A stretch of DNA of 12,176 bases, from positions 1 to 12,176 of the forward strand of contig CAZHZH010000081.1 in the NCBI GenBank assembly GCA_964537205.1, given 5' to 3'. Below the pieces are notes generated by a model. The model saw only the letters and a list, made by a program, of their open reading frames with translations. It was not told the DNA's origin and made no database searches. The number at the start of each line of letters is the position of its first letter. The first letter of the stretch is position 1. A program made the translations under genes and the position numbers. This stretch comes from Colivivens sp964537205 (GTDB taxonomy: Bacteria > Bacteroidota > Bacteroidia > Bacteroidales > Bacteroidaceae). This document shows positions 1 through 7,566 of the stretch, in pieces.

Positions 1-95
1 GACAAAAAGAGAGTTTGTTAGGGCGTAACAGCCTAATGACCGATTTGGGTTTAATGTCCGCGCTAACGTATCTATTATGTTATTATAGATATTCT

Positions 96-962
96 TTATA
101 GATCTTCTTCTGCGGCCTCTCTCAGTTTCTTTTCTTCTATAAGTTGGAAGTCTTTCGGACGCAATACGAAGTTGCTCCCCAGGTACTTGTCGCGTACTAT
201 CTGATTGTTTGCGAGTTCCTGTGGAGTTCCCTTGAACAGGATGCGCCCTTCAAACAGCAGGTACGCCCTGTCGGTGATGCATAATGTCTCCTGGACATTA
301 TGGTCTGTGATTAAGATGCCAATATTGCGGTCCTTCAGTTTCCATACAATGTATTGTATGTCTTCTACGGCAATCGGGTCGACTCCGGCAAACGGTTCGT
401 CGAGCATTATAAACTTAGGGTCGATAGCAAGGCAGCGTGCGATTTCGCAACGTCTGCGTTCTCCTCCCGACAATTGGTTGCCGTTGTTCTTTCTCACTTT
501 CTGCAGGCGGAACTCATCAAGCAGGCTTTCCAACTTTTCCCGCTGGTATTTTCGCGGCTTGCCGGTCATCTCTAATACAGTCATTATGTTGTCCTCAACG
601 CTCATTGTACGGAAGACAGATGCCTCTTGAGGTAAGTAGCCGACTCCTTGACGTGCGCGCTTGGCAACGGGAAAGTCTGTTATCTCAAGGTCGTTGATGA
701 ATACGCGTCCTGAATTCGCTACCACCAGCCCCGTTGTCATATAGAAGGATGTCGTCTTTCCCGCCCCGTTCGGACCAAGCAGCCCGACGATCTCTCCTTG
801 GCGTACATGAATTGACACGTCGTTTACAACAGTTCGTTTACCATAAGTCTTGAACAAATGACGAGTGTATAGTGCCATGTGGCTGTCAGAGTACTCTGGA
901 ATCTCTTGGTCGCCGGCGTTTGTGAATTTGCTTGCAGATGTATGTTCGTTTGTATTTGCCAT
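96..962 (-). CDS. lptB: LPS export ABC transporter ATP-binding protein LptB
   Basis: Cytoplasmic ATPase that powers lipopolysaccharide extraction from the inner membrane with LptF/LptG and delivery to the Lpt bridge. Seen in the 288-residue product: Walker A GPNGAGKT (63-70), Q-loop Q112 in GYLPQEASVF, signature LSGGE (164-168), Walker B with D-loop FIMLDEPFAGVDP (184-196), and switch histidine H221 in ITDHNV. The pair GYLPQEASVFR and LDEPFAGVDPIAVEDIQ is characteristic of LptB rather than of amino-acid importers. Residues 1-28 form a polar extension before the ABC fold. A second ATG at 876-878 (Met29, MALYTRHLF) would give a more typical length, but a TATCTTTG promoter-like box lies just upstream of the first ATG, so the longer start is kept. 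It is divergent from mlaE. Family identity is secure; the exact start is not. Confidence 0.93.
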   Translation of the reverse strand: MANTNEHTSASKFTNAGDQEIPEYSDSHMALYTRHLFKTYGKRTVVNDVSIHVRQGEIVGLLGPNGAGKTTSFYMTTGLVVANSGRVFINDLEITDFPVAKRARQGVGYLPQEASVFRTMSVEDNIMTVLEMTGKPRKYQREKLESLLDEFRLQKVRKNNGNQLSGGERRRCEIARCLAIDPKFIMLDEPFAGVDPIAVEDIQYIVWKLKDRNIGILITDHNVQETLCITDRAYLLFEGRILFKGTPQELANNQIVRDKYLGSNFVLRPKDFQLIEEKKLREAAEEDL

Positions 963-986
963 GCTGTAAAGTCATGTTTCAACATG

Positions 987-994
987 CAAAGATA
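987..994 (-). promoter_or_regulatory. Probable -7 box for lptB (TATCTTTG)
   Basis: On the minus strand TATCTTTG matches the Bacteroidota -7 consensus TAnnTTTG and lies 24 bases before the first lptB ATG. I do not see a good -33 TTTG at the expected distance, so this rests on the -7 element and its position only. Confidence 0.4.
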
Positions 995-1067
995 CGAATT
1001 ATTGGTTGAAAAGCTGATTTGATGCTGAAAAAAACCGCCAAAAACAACGGCATTGCCCTTTTTTCAT

Positions 1068-1075
1068 TAAATTTG
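1068..1075 (+). promoter_or_regulatory. Probable -7 box for mlaE-mlaF (TAAATTTG)
   Basis: TAAATTTG fits TAnnTTTG and lies 20 bases before the mlaE ATG, giving a short leader. No clear -33 element is seen at 19-21 bases upstream. It faces away from the lptB box in the same 133-base divergent gap. Confidence 0.4.
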
Positions 1076-1095
1076 CAAGTCAAAACTAAGATTCT

Positions 1096-1842
1096 ATGTT
1101 GTCAATAAGGAGTGCGCTGGTTGGTTTGGGGCGGTATGTGCAGTTGATGGGACGTGTTCACACGCGGCCTGACAGGTGGCGTATGTTCTTCCGGCAATAT
1201 GTGACGGAGATGTTTCAGTTGGGATACAACTCCATCGGCATCGTACTCATAATATCGTTCTTTATCGGCGCGGTGATATGTTTACAGATAAAGCTTAACA
1301 TTCAGAGTCCGTGGATGCCGCGCATGGTGGTCGGATATACCACACGCGAGATAATGCTGTTGGAGTTCTCATCGTCGATCATGTGCCTGATATTGGCGGG
1401 AAAGGTCGGATCGAATATAGCGTCCGAACTTGGAACGATGCGAATTACACAGCAGATAGACGCTTTGGACATCATGGGTGTCAACTCTGCCAATTATCTT
1501 ATTTTGCCCAAGGTTTTGGGACTGATGACGATAATGCCGATATTGGTCACGTTCAGCGTGGCATCGGGCATAGTGGGGGCATATTGCACATCGTTGTTGG
1601 GAACTACTACGGTGTCCGAGCTTACAGAGGGGTTCAGGTACGAATTCAACCAGTGGTTCTTTTGGTGCGGCATCATAAAGGCCGTGGTTTATTCGTTTAT
1701 AATAACTACAGTTTCATCCTATAAAGGCTACACCGTGGAAGGTGGATCGGTTGAAGTGGGAAAGGCAAGTACTGACGCGGTTGTATCAAGCAGTGTGCTG
1801 ATATTGTTTACTGATGTATTCTTGACGCAGATTTTGACATGA
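1096..1842 (+). CDS. mlaE: MlaE-family phospholipid ABC transporter permease
   Basis: Inner-membrane permease of the Mla/MCE system that moves phospholipids between inner and outer membranes and helps keep outer-membrane lipid asymmetry. The 248-residue length is normal for MlaE (older name DUF140). The family signature ELGTMRITQQIDALDIMG is visible at 111-128, with hydrophobic segments at roughly 45-65, 84-101, 141-165, 188-206 and 227-246. An amphipathic N-terminal stretch precedes the first of these, as is typical. The stop overlaps the mlaF start in ATGA (1839-1842), so translation of the two is probably coupled. No MCE-domain substrate-binding gene (MlaD) follows in this window, so the third component must be encoded elsewhere. 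The direction of lipid transport cannot be read from sequence. Confidence 0.94.
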   Translation: MLSIRSALVGLGRYVQLMGRVHTRPDRWRMFFRQYVTEMFQLGYNSIGIVLIISFFIGAVICLQIKLNIQSPWMPRMVVGYTTREIMLLEFSSSIMCLILAGKVGSNIASELGTMRITQQIDALDIMGVNSANYLILPKVLGLMTIMPILVTFSVASGIVGAYCTSLLGTTTVSELTEGFRYEFNQWFFWCGIIKAVVYSFIITTVSSYKGYTVEGGSVEVGKASTDAVVSSSVLILFTDVFLTQILT

Positions 1843-2606
1843 TAAGGGTAGAGCACTTGTTCAAGTCTTTCGACGACACAATGGTGTTGAGAGACATAAA
1901 TGCAGAGTTCGACAATGGTAAGGTGAACTTGATAATTGGTCAGAGCGGATCGGGCAAGACCGTGTTTATGAACAATCTTGTCGGTTTGTTGGAACCCGAC
2001 AGTGGAGGCATATACTATGACGACCGCGATTTCGTACACATGAGCAAGAAGGAGAAGTCGTTGCTTAGAAGGGAGATGGGCATGATATTCCAAAGCGCGG
2101 CGTTGTTCGACTCTATGTCGGTACTCGAAAATGTGATGTTTCCACTGAACATGTTCAGCGACAAACCTTACGAAGACCGGGTGAAGAGGGCGGAATACTG
2201 CCTCGGGCGTGTTAACCTCGCAGGTACGGGCGGCAAGTTTCCAAAGGAACTGAGTGGAGGAATGCAGAAGCGTGTGGCCATAGCCCGCGCCATTTCGCTT
2301 GCGCCAAAGTACCTCTTTTGTGACGAGCCGAATTCCGGACTCGATCCGAAGACGAGCATTGTGATAGATGAATTGATACATGGAATCACCCATGAAGACA
2401 ACATAACCACGGTGGTGAATACACACGATATGAACTCCGTGATGGGTATCGGAGAGAATATTATATTCATTTGTGAGGGTAAGGCGGAGTGGCAGGGCTC
2501 GAATAAGGAAATTATGGATGCCGACAACAAGAAACTTGATGATTTCATATTCGCTTCCGACATTTTACGCCAGGTTAAGATGGCCCACGACGAGGCAAAG
2601 CAATAA
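1839..2606 (+). CDS. mlaF: MlaF-family phospholipid ABC transporter ATP-binding protein
   Basis: Cytoplasmic ATPase partner of the MlaE permease. The 255-residue product shows Walker A GQSGSGKT (34-41), Q-loop Q85 in MIFQSAALFDSMSV, signature LSGGMQKR (138-145), Walker B YLFCDEP (158-164), D-loop NSGLDP (165-170) and switch histidine H196 in NTHDM. The LSGGMQKR signature and the sequence IFQSAALFDSMSVLENV are typical of the MlaF/Ttg2A group. The ATG sits inside the mlaE stop (ATGA), which fixes the start. The 90 bases after it contain the tig promoter and no convincing terminator hairpin, so some read-through into tig is possible. Confidence 0.95.
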   Translation: MIRVEHLFKSFDDTMVLRDINAEFDNGKVNLIIGQSGSGKTVFMNNLVGLLEPDSGGIYYDDRDFVHMSKKEKSLLRREMGMIFQSAALFDSMSVLENVMFPLNMFSDKPYEDRVKRAEYCLGRVNLAGTGGKFPKELSGGMQKRVAIARAISLAPKYLFCDEPNSGLDPKTSIVIDELIHGITHEDNITTVVNTHDMNSVMGIGENIIFICEGKAEWQGSNKEIMDADNKKLDDFIFASDILRQVKMAHDEAKQ

Positions 2607-2621
2607 AAAACGATGTCGCCG

Positions 2622-2651
2622 CTTGTATTTAATATTTTATTTGTAACTTTG
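2622..2651 (+). promoter_or_regulatory. Promoter of tig
   Basis: CTTG at 2622-2625, an 18-base spacer, then TAACTTTG at 2644-2651, close to the Bacteroidota TTTG-N19-TAnnTTTG pattern. Transcription would start near 2658, giving an A-rich leader of about 40 bases before the tig ATG. The leader begins with CCCG and GTAAAAACAAA, a pattern that recurs downstream of the promoter-like box at 11958. Confidence 0.6.
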
Positions 2652-2696
2652 CAACCCGAATACGTAAAAACAAAATAAAAACAATATATATAAAAC

Positions 2697-4031
2697 ATGA
2701 ATATTACATTGGAAAAAGTCGATGCGGTAAATGCTGTTATTACAGTTGATATCGTACCCGACGATTATGCGGACAGCTATAAAAAGGCTATAAAGGAGTT
2801 CAGAAAACAAGCGAACTTGCCTGGCTTCCGTAAAGGATATGTTCCTGAGGGATTGATAAAGAAACAATACGGAACTTCAATTCTTGCAGATGAAATCAAC
2901 AAACTTCTACAGGGAAAGTTGTATGATTATATACGTGACAACAAGGTGAACATGCTTGGAGAACCTCTCCCGACAGAAGAGAACAACTCGAATGTCATCG
3001 CTGATGGCAACTCTTTCAAATTCAAATTTGAAATAGCGCTGGCTCCGGAATTCAACGTGGAATTGTCTAAGGACGACAAGTTGGATTATTATGATGTAGA
3101 GGTAAGCGACGACATGGTGAACAGTCAAATTGAGATGTATCGTCAGCGTGGCGGAAGCTACCAGAAGGTAGACTCATACCAGGAGAACGATATGCTTAAA
3201 GGTGTCATTACCGAACTTGATAAGGACGAGGTAATCAATGAGGAAGGCGTGGTACTGCTCCCTAAGTATTTCAAAAATGAAGAACAGAAGACCCTGTTCG
3301 CCGACGCAAAGCTGAACGACACGGTGAAATTCAATCCTTCAATTGCGTACGACAATAATGAGGCCGAGCTGTCATCGCTGCTGAGAGTTGACAAGGAAAA
3401 ACTCGGAGAGCACAAGGGAGAATTCAATTTCAAAATATCAGAGATCACCCGCTTCGTCCCAGGCGACTTGGACGAGAAGTTGTTTAGGCAGGTCTATCCT
3501 GATGGCAGCGTGAAGACTCCGGAGGAATTCAAGGCAAAGATACGTGAGGCTATCGAGGAACAGTTCAAGAAAGACGCCGACTATCGCTTCATCATTGACG
3601 CCCGTAAATATATTACTGACAAAATCGGCAAGTTGCAATTCCCTGACGAGAAACTGAAAAAAATCATGCTTGCTAACACCAAGGGTGATGAAAAGAAAGT
3701 GGAAGACAACTACGAATTGAGCATCAATGAGTTGACCTGGCATCTGATAAAGGAAAAATTGGTTGAGCAGACTGGCGTGAAGGTTGACGATAAGGATGTT
3801 ATCGAGATGGGCAAGGAAGTGACACGCATGCAGTTCGCACAGTACGGAATGTTCAACGTCCCTGCTGAAATGCTCGACAACGCGGTCAAGGAAATGATGA
3901 CAAAGCGCGAGACGGTGGACAACCTTATCGACAGATGCATTGAGATGAAACTTGGCACGGTGTTGAAGGAAAAGGTTACATTGAACGTGAAGAAGGTTAC
4001 CGCTGAAGAATTCAACAAACTGTTTGAATGA
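2697..4031 (+). CDS. tig: Trigger factor, ribosome-associated chaperone
   Basis: Ribosome-bound chaperone that meets nascent chains at the exit tunnel. The N-terminal ribosome-binding domain has the L23-docking signature GFRKG at 43-47 followed by YVPEGLIKKQYG. The 444-residue length is close to the usual 430-450. The region equivalent to the FKBP-type prolyl isomerase domain (about 165-252) lacks the FxGxxxGxxFxGG and MIPGFE-type motifs of the active domain, so catalytic isomerase activity is doubtful. Residues from about 253 on form the helical C-terminal chaperone arms. The gene has its own promoter and a terminator immediately after the stop, so it is probably monocistronic. A tig neighbourhood close to clpP/clpX is common in bacteria; here two unrelated genes separate them. 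Confidence 0.93.
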   Translation: MNITLEKVDAVNAVITVDIVPDDYADSYKKAIKEFRKQANLPGFRKGYVPEGLIKKQYGTSILADEINKLLQGKLYDYIRDNKVNMLGEPLPTEENNSNVIADGNSFKFKFEIALAPEFNVELSKDDKLDYYDVEVSDDMVNSQIEMYRQRGGSYQKVDSYQENDMLKGVITELDKDEVINEEGVVLLPKYFKNEEQKTLFADAKLNDTVKFNPSIAYDNNEAELSSLLRVDKEKLGEHKGEFNFKISEITRFVPGDLDEKLFRQVYPDGSVKTPEEFKAKIREAIEEQFKKDADYRFIIDARKYITDKIGKLQFPDEKLKKIMLANTKGDEKKVEDNYELSINELTWHLIKEKLVEQTGVKVDDKDVIEMGKEVTRMQFAQYGMFNVPAEMLDNAVKEMMTKRETVDNLIDRCIEMKLGTVLKEKVTLNVKKVTAEEFNKLFE

Positions 4032-4060
4032 AGGGACGAACCAATAGAAAATAACAAATG

Positions 4061-4092
4061 AGGATTGCCGGATGGCAGTCCTTTTTTATTTT
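4061..4092 (+). terminator. Intrinsic terminator of tig
   Basis: AGGATTGCC (4061-4069), loop GGAT, GGCAGTCCT (4074-4082): a nine-pair stem with one G-T pair, followed by six T and a further T-rich run. It lies 29 bases after the tig stop. The ATG at 4065 that would extend the next gene upstream lies inside this hairpin. Confidence 0.8.
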
Positions 4093-4105
4093 ATTCATCA
4101 TTTCC

Positions 4106-4136
4106 TTTGTTTTATCAAAAGATATATGTAACTTTG
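4106..4136 (+). promoter_or_regulatory. Promoter of the membrane-protein/lipoprotein operon
   Basis: TTTG at 4106-4109, exactly 19 bases, then TAACTTTG at 4129-4136: a near-perfect sigma-ABfr type promoter. The start of transcription would fall near 4142, about 15 bases before the ATG at 4158. This excludes the upstream in-frame ATG at 4065 as the real start. Confidence 0.72.
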
Positions 4137-4157
4137 AAAAATCATTTACACTTCTGT

Positions 4158-5972
4158 ATGAACAAACTACTATACACATACCTGCCGTTTACATTGTTCG
4201 CCGTTTTTGCGTTCGTGTATTTGGCTGTAGCATCGCAAGACCTTTTTTTCGTGGCGCAAAGCCAGGACATGTTCGTTTACGACGCGTTCTATTTCAATAC
4301 AGTCGCTGAGTCGCCGGGATTCATTATGCCTTATGCGGGAAGTTTCCTTACCCAGTTCGCCTACTACCCGCTTTGGGGCATACTGATGTTCGTCGTGTCG
4401 CTCACTGCGTTGTCTCTATTGTCTGCGTGGGCGTTCAAGCTGCCTCGTAAGACATACTTCGTCGCTTTGCTGCCGGCTTTGTTCCTGTTGCTGTTCGTCA
4501 TGCGTTGGGACTACGGCATATTCTCGTTCCGTCACTATGGCAATCTTTATTCGACTGCTCTGGGGCTCATCGTGTCAGTAGCCCTTGCCGGTGTTTATGC
4601 CCGTATCAAGAACCTTGCCGCACGCTATGTATGGCAATGCCTGACACTTGTAGTCCTTTACCCGTTTTTGGGTTGCTTCATCTTGTTGTCCTCCATATTG
4701 TCCGTTCTGATGGACGCGTTCGTGCTTAAGCGGTTCAATTGGATTCTCACAATCGTGTCCGTCGTATTGATGGCGTTCGCGCCAATCATAGAAGTTCGCT
4801 TGTTCTTCGTCAGCTTCAATTCTGTATATACGTGGGAGGCGGGACTGCCTTATCTCGACTTTTACAACGACTCCACTCAAATCCTGCCACTCTATCTTTC
4901 TGTAGTGTCTGTGGCGCTTTTGCCTGTATGCGCAAGGGTGGTGGAGACGTGGAACGAGCGGTTGTGCTTCATCGACTCCGCTGTATGCGCAGTAGTTGTG
5001 GCGGTCTGTGTGGTGACTTATTCAAATCGCGACAGCAACTTTAAGACGTTGATAGCCGTGGAGCATGCATACGACATGGGCGATACCGACAAGGTGCTGA
5101 CATTGTGCGCTTCCCAGGAACGGCCTATCCGCTCGCTCATCATGTACCGCAATATTGAATTGTACCGAAGGAAGGAACTGCTCGACAAAATGTTCCAATT
5201 CACATGGGTAGCTGACACCATCGTGTCGAAAAATGAACACATGAACACTATGATCGTCGGTCCGAGAGTATGTAGTGAGTACACGTTTTGGAACTTCTCA
5301 TACCGCTGGGCGATGGAACGTTTCGTGAAATACAAGCCGACATACGCTGACACGAGGATAATGGCCAAAGACTGCGTGTACAACAAGGAGTGCGCGCTGG
5401 CTGACAAATACCTTTCCAAATTGGAACACACATTATTTTATAAAGACTGGGCTGAAAGCCAGCGGAGGTTGCTCGACCCGAAAGTGATAGAGGAGGACAG
5501 TATTTACAAATTACACACGCAAATCCTTGTGGTGCCAGATGGATCGTTGGATAATACACAGTTCTGTGAATACATGTTGCTGAAGCATTTCCAGGCTGTG
5601 TTCGTCATGACACCGGAGCGCGCCATACTCAGTCTTGCCGCTGCCATGGAGGCTGCCAATGAGGATCTGTTCTGGCAAGTCACCCTTGCGGAATTCAAGC
5701 GGCACCGTGACGAGCCAATGCCGAAGCACGTGCAGGAAGCCGCTTTGTTGTTCGCCTTCAAACGAAACAATCCGACTCTGATGGAGCAAATCAAATTGAT
5801 GGTGGGCAAAGACGGCGACGTGTGTCAGCAGTTCGAGCGCAACCAGGATTTAATCGCACGGTTGCTCTCTCAACCTACACAACAAGATGTCATGACACTA
5901 CGCAGCGTTTGCGCCGGAACCTATTGGAGCTACTACTTCTATGATTTGCGTCAGACCATAATATATGACTAA
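4158..5972 (+). CDS. Multi-pass membrane protein with soluble C-terminal half, DUF6057-like
   Basis: No function is known to me; the architecture resembles the Bacteroidota DUF6057 family, recalled and not searched. The 604-residue product has about eight hydrophobic segments in its N-terminal half (roughly 8-25, 72-92, 100-115, 131-147, 160-189, 194-214, 242-262, 273-288). A mainly helical soluble half follows (about 295-604), possibly repeat-like, ending in GTYWSYYFYDLR. The loop after segment 1 is rich in aromatic and acidic residues. The frame stays open upstream to an ATG at 4065, but that adds 31 residues translated through the tig terminator and this gene's own promoter, so ATG 4158 (MNKLLYTYLPF) is chosen. 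Its end overlaps the next gene by 8 bases, implying coupled expression and a shared role with the haem lipoprotein. No enzyme motif is visible. Confidence 0.82.
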   Translation: MNKLLYTYLPFTLFAVFAFVYLAVASQDLFFVAQSQDMFVYDAFYFNTVAESPGFIMPYAGSFLTQFAYYPLWGILMFVVSLTALSLLSAWAFKLPRKTYFVALLPALFLLLFVMRWDYGIFSFRHYGNLYSTALGLIVSVALAGVYARIKNLAARYVWQCLTLVVLYPFLGCFILLSSILSVLMDAFVLKRFNWILTIVSVVLMAFAPIIEVRLFFVSFNSVYTWEAGLPYLDFYNDSTQILPLYLSVVSVALLPVCARVVETWNERLCFIDSAVCAVVVAVCVVTYSNRDSNFKTLIAVEHAYDMGDTDKVLTLCASQERPIRSLIMYRNIELYRRKELLDKMFQFTWVADTIVSKNEHMNTMIVGPRVCSEYTFWNFSYRWAMERFVKYKPTYADTRIMAKDCVYNKECALADKYLSKLEHTLFYKDWAESQRRLLDPKVIEEDSIYKLHTQILVVPDGSLDNTQFCEYMLLKHFQAVFVMTPERAILSLAAAMEAANEDLFWQVTLAEFKRHRDEPMPKHVQEAALLFAFKRNNPTLMEQIKLMVGKDGDVCQQFERNQDLIARLLSQPTQQDVMTLRSVCAGTYWSYYFYDLRQTIIYD

Positions 5973-7491
5973 ACGATATTTGACTATGAGGAAATTGATT
6001 ATAAAAACAATCTTGCTTGCATGTCTGACTGTCGTGGCGGCTTGTGGTCCAAGCGTGCCTGACGACGCTGTAGACAATAAGAAGGATGCCAGCGTCTTCC
6101 CCGATTACACAGAGGTGACCATACCTTATAATATAGCGCCCCTCAACTTCCATGTGAACGACGAGGCGGAGGATTATGTTGAGGTCGTAAGCGACAATGC
6201 AGGCAGGCGGCTTGTAGCCGGAGGCAGGGATGCGCAATTCGACGTGGACGACTGGCACGAACTTCTCAACGCCAATAAAGGCAAGAAACTTTCTGTCGAA
6301 GTCTATGTTAAGAAACAAGGCAGTTGGGAAAAATACAACCCGTTCACAATAACGGTAGCTGAGGATCCTATAGATGATTACATATCGTACCGTTATATTG
6401 AGCCGGGCTATCAGAATTATGGCGAGTTGTCAATATGCCAGCGCAACCTCACCGACTTCGACGAGTCGATAATTTTTTCCAATAAAATGCTGTCCAAGGC
6501 TGATCCTATAAACGAGTACCAATGCGTCAATTGCCACTCCTACCAAAACTACCATACCGACAACTTCCAATTTCACATTCGTCAGTACAAGGGAGGCACG
6601 ATGATTGTGCGTGATGGGAAACCGGAGAAGTTCAACCTTAAGACCGACTCCACAATAGCGTCGGGCGTGTATCCTGCCTGGCATCCGCTCGAACCAATAA
6701 TCGCTTATTCTGTTAACAACACAGTGCAGGCTTTCCTGGTAAAGGACGCAAATCATAAGATAGAGGTAATGGATACTTTGAGTGACTTGATCTTGTATTA
6801 TGTTGATACAAATGAAGTTCAGATCGTACAGAATACAATTGACTCGTATGAGACGTTCCCTTCGTGGTCGCCGGATGGTAAATACCTCTATTATTGCTCA
6901 GCCTATTATCCAATCAAAGGCAATGAGCATCATTACGAGCTTGGAAACAATTATGACAAAATACGTTATGACATAATTCGTCAGTCTTTTGATGTAAAAA
7001 CACGAAAACTGGGAGTGCCTGACACTATATACAAGGCAAGTGAGAATGGTAAGAGTGCTGTTCAACCTCGAATCAACCCAAATGGACGATATATGTTGTT
7101 CTCCATGTCCGATTTCGGTTATTTCCACGTTCATCATGTCGGTAGTGATTTGTATGTAATGAATTTGGAGACAGGCAAAGTACGCCCTCTTAAGTCGATT
7201 AATAGTGATGACGCTGACAGTTTCCATTCATGGAGCAGTAACGGACGGTGGATTTTATTCAGTACGCGTAGGGAGGATGGTGCATACACACGCCTCTATA
7301 TAGGTTATTTCGATAAGGACGGAAAGGACTACAAGGCGTTTGCCCTTCCGCAGAAAGACCCGCTGTACAATAAGAAGCTGATGAAGAGCTTCAATGTCCC
7401 TGAATTTATGGTTGAGCCGGTGCGAATTTCTGCACGCGAACTGGCCGGCGCGGCCGACAAAGAGGCAAAGTCGGCAAAATTATATAAATAA
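5965..7491 (+). CDS. Lipoprotein with CxxCH haem motif and PD40/TolB-like beta-propeller
   Basis: Predicted periplasmic-side or outer-membrane lipoprotein of unknown role. The signal peptide ends in lipobox VVAAC with the lipidated Cys27 (Cys20 if the ATG at 5986, MRKLII, is used; that start is equally plausible). Residues about 50-135 look like a beta-rich domain. CVNCH at 187-191 is a CxxCH c-type haem attachment site followed by an His-containing segment (SYQNYH, FQFHIRQ). Four propeller-blade motifs follow: VYPAWHPLEPIIAYS (235-249), FPSWSPDGKYLYYCS (298-312), QPRINPNGRYMLFS (367-380) and FHSWSSNGRWILFST (420-434). PD40 blades usually bind proteins or carbohydrate rather than catalyse. 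The start lies inside the end of the membrane-protein gene, so the two probably act together. Only one CxxCH is present, so at most one covalent haem. Confidence 0.85.
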   Translation: MTKRYLTMRKLIIKTILLACLTVVAACGPSVPDDAVDNKKDASVFPDYTEVTIPYNIAPLNFHVNDEAEDYVEVVSDNAGRRLVAGGRDAQFDVDDWHELLNANKGKKLSVEVYVKKQGSWEKYNPFTITVAEDPIDDYISYRYIEPGYQNYGELSICQRNLTDFDESIIFSNKMLSKADPINEYQCVNCHSYQNYHTDNFQFHIRQYKGGTMIVRDGKPEKFNLKTDSTIASGVYPAWHPLEPIIAYSVNNTVQAFLVKDANHKIEVMDTLSDLILYYVDTNEVQIVQNTIDSYETFPSWSPDGKYLYYCSAYYPIKGNEHHYELGNNYDKIRYDIIRQSFDVKTRKLGVPDTIYKASENGKSAVQPRINPNGRYMLFSMSDFGYFHVHHVGSDLYVMNLETGKVRPLKSINSDDADSFHSWSSNGRWILFSTRREDGAYTRLYIGYFDKDGKDYKAFALPQKDPLYNKKLMKSFNVPEFMVEPVRISARELAGAADKEAKSAKLYK

Positions 7492-7503
7492 TAACGTTGA
7501 GAG

Positions 7504-7534
7504 TTTGGAGATATCAAATTTTTTTATACCTTTG
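7504..7534 (+). promoter_or_regulatory. Promoter of clpP-clpX(-recQ)
   Basis: TTTG at 7504-7507, 19 bases, TACCTTTG at 7527-7534, matching the Bacteroidota consensus in sequence and spacing. The transcript would start near 7541, some 25 bases before the clpP ATG. No terminator is seen between the upstream lipoprotein gene and this promoter, so read-through may add to its output. Confidence 0.72.
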
Positions 7535-7554
7535 TTTAATAAACAATTTTGTAT

Positions 7555-7560
7555 AGGAGG
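7555..7560 (+). promoter_or_regulatory. Strong ribosome binding site of clpP (AGGAGG)
   Basis: AGGAGG with a 6-base spacer to ATG 7567. It decides the start: an in-frame TTG at 7549 would translate the binding site itself. Such a perfect site is uncommon in Bacteroidota, and the other genes here lack one. Confidence 0.75.
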
Positions 7561-7566
7561 AATAAA

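Noticed and set aside
69..91. AT-rich inverted repeat TATCTAT/ATAGATA beyond the lptB stop
   Set aside because: The stem is A/T only with a nine-base loop and no T-tract on the lptB strand, so it is not a convincing terminator.
1728..2426. Long open frame on the minus strand (232 codons)
   Set aside because: It is antisense to mlaF, whose motifs are complete. The minus-strand translation shows no family motif.
4158..7491. Recent horizontal transfer or mobile element as origin of the inserted pair
   Set aside because: No transposase, integrase, terminal repeats or tRNA boundary is seen, and base and codon use look like those of the neighbours.
7549..7566. TTG upstream extension of clpP
   Set aside because: It would translate the AGGAGG ribosome binding site; ATG 7567 is at ideal distance from that site.
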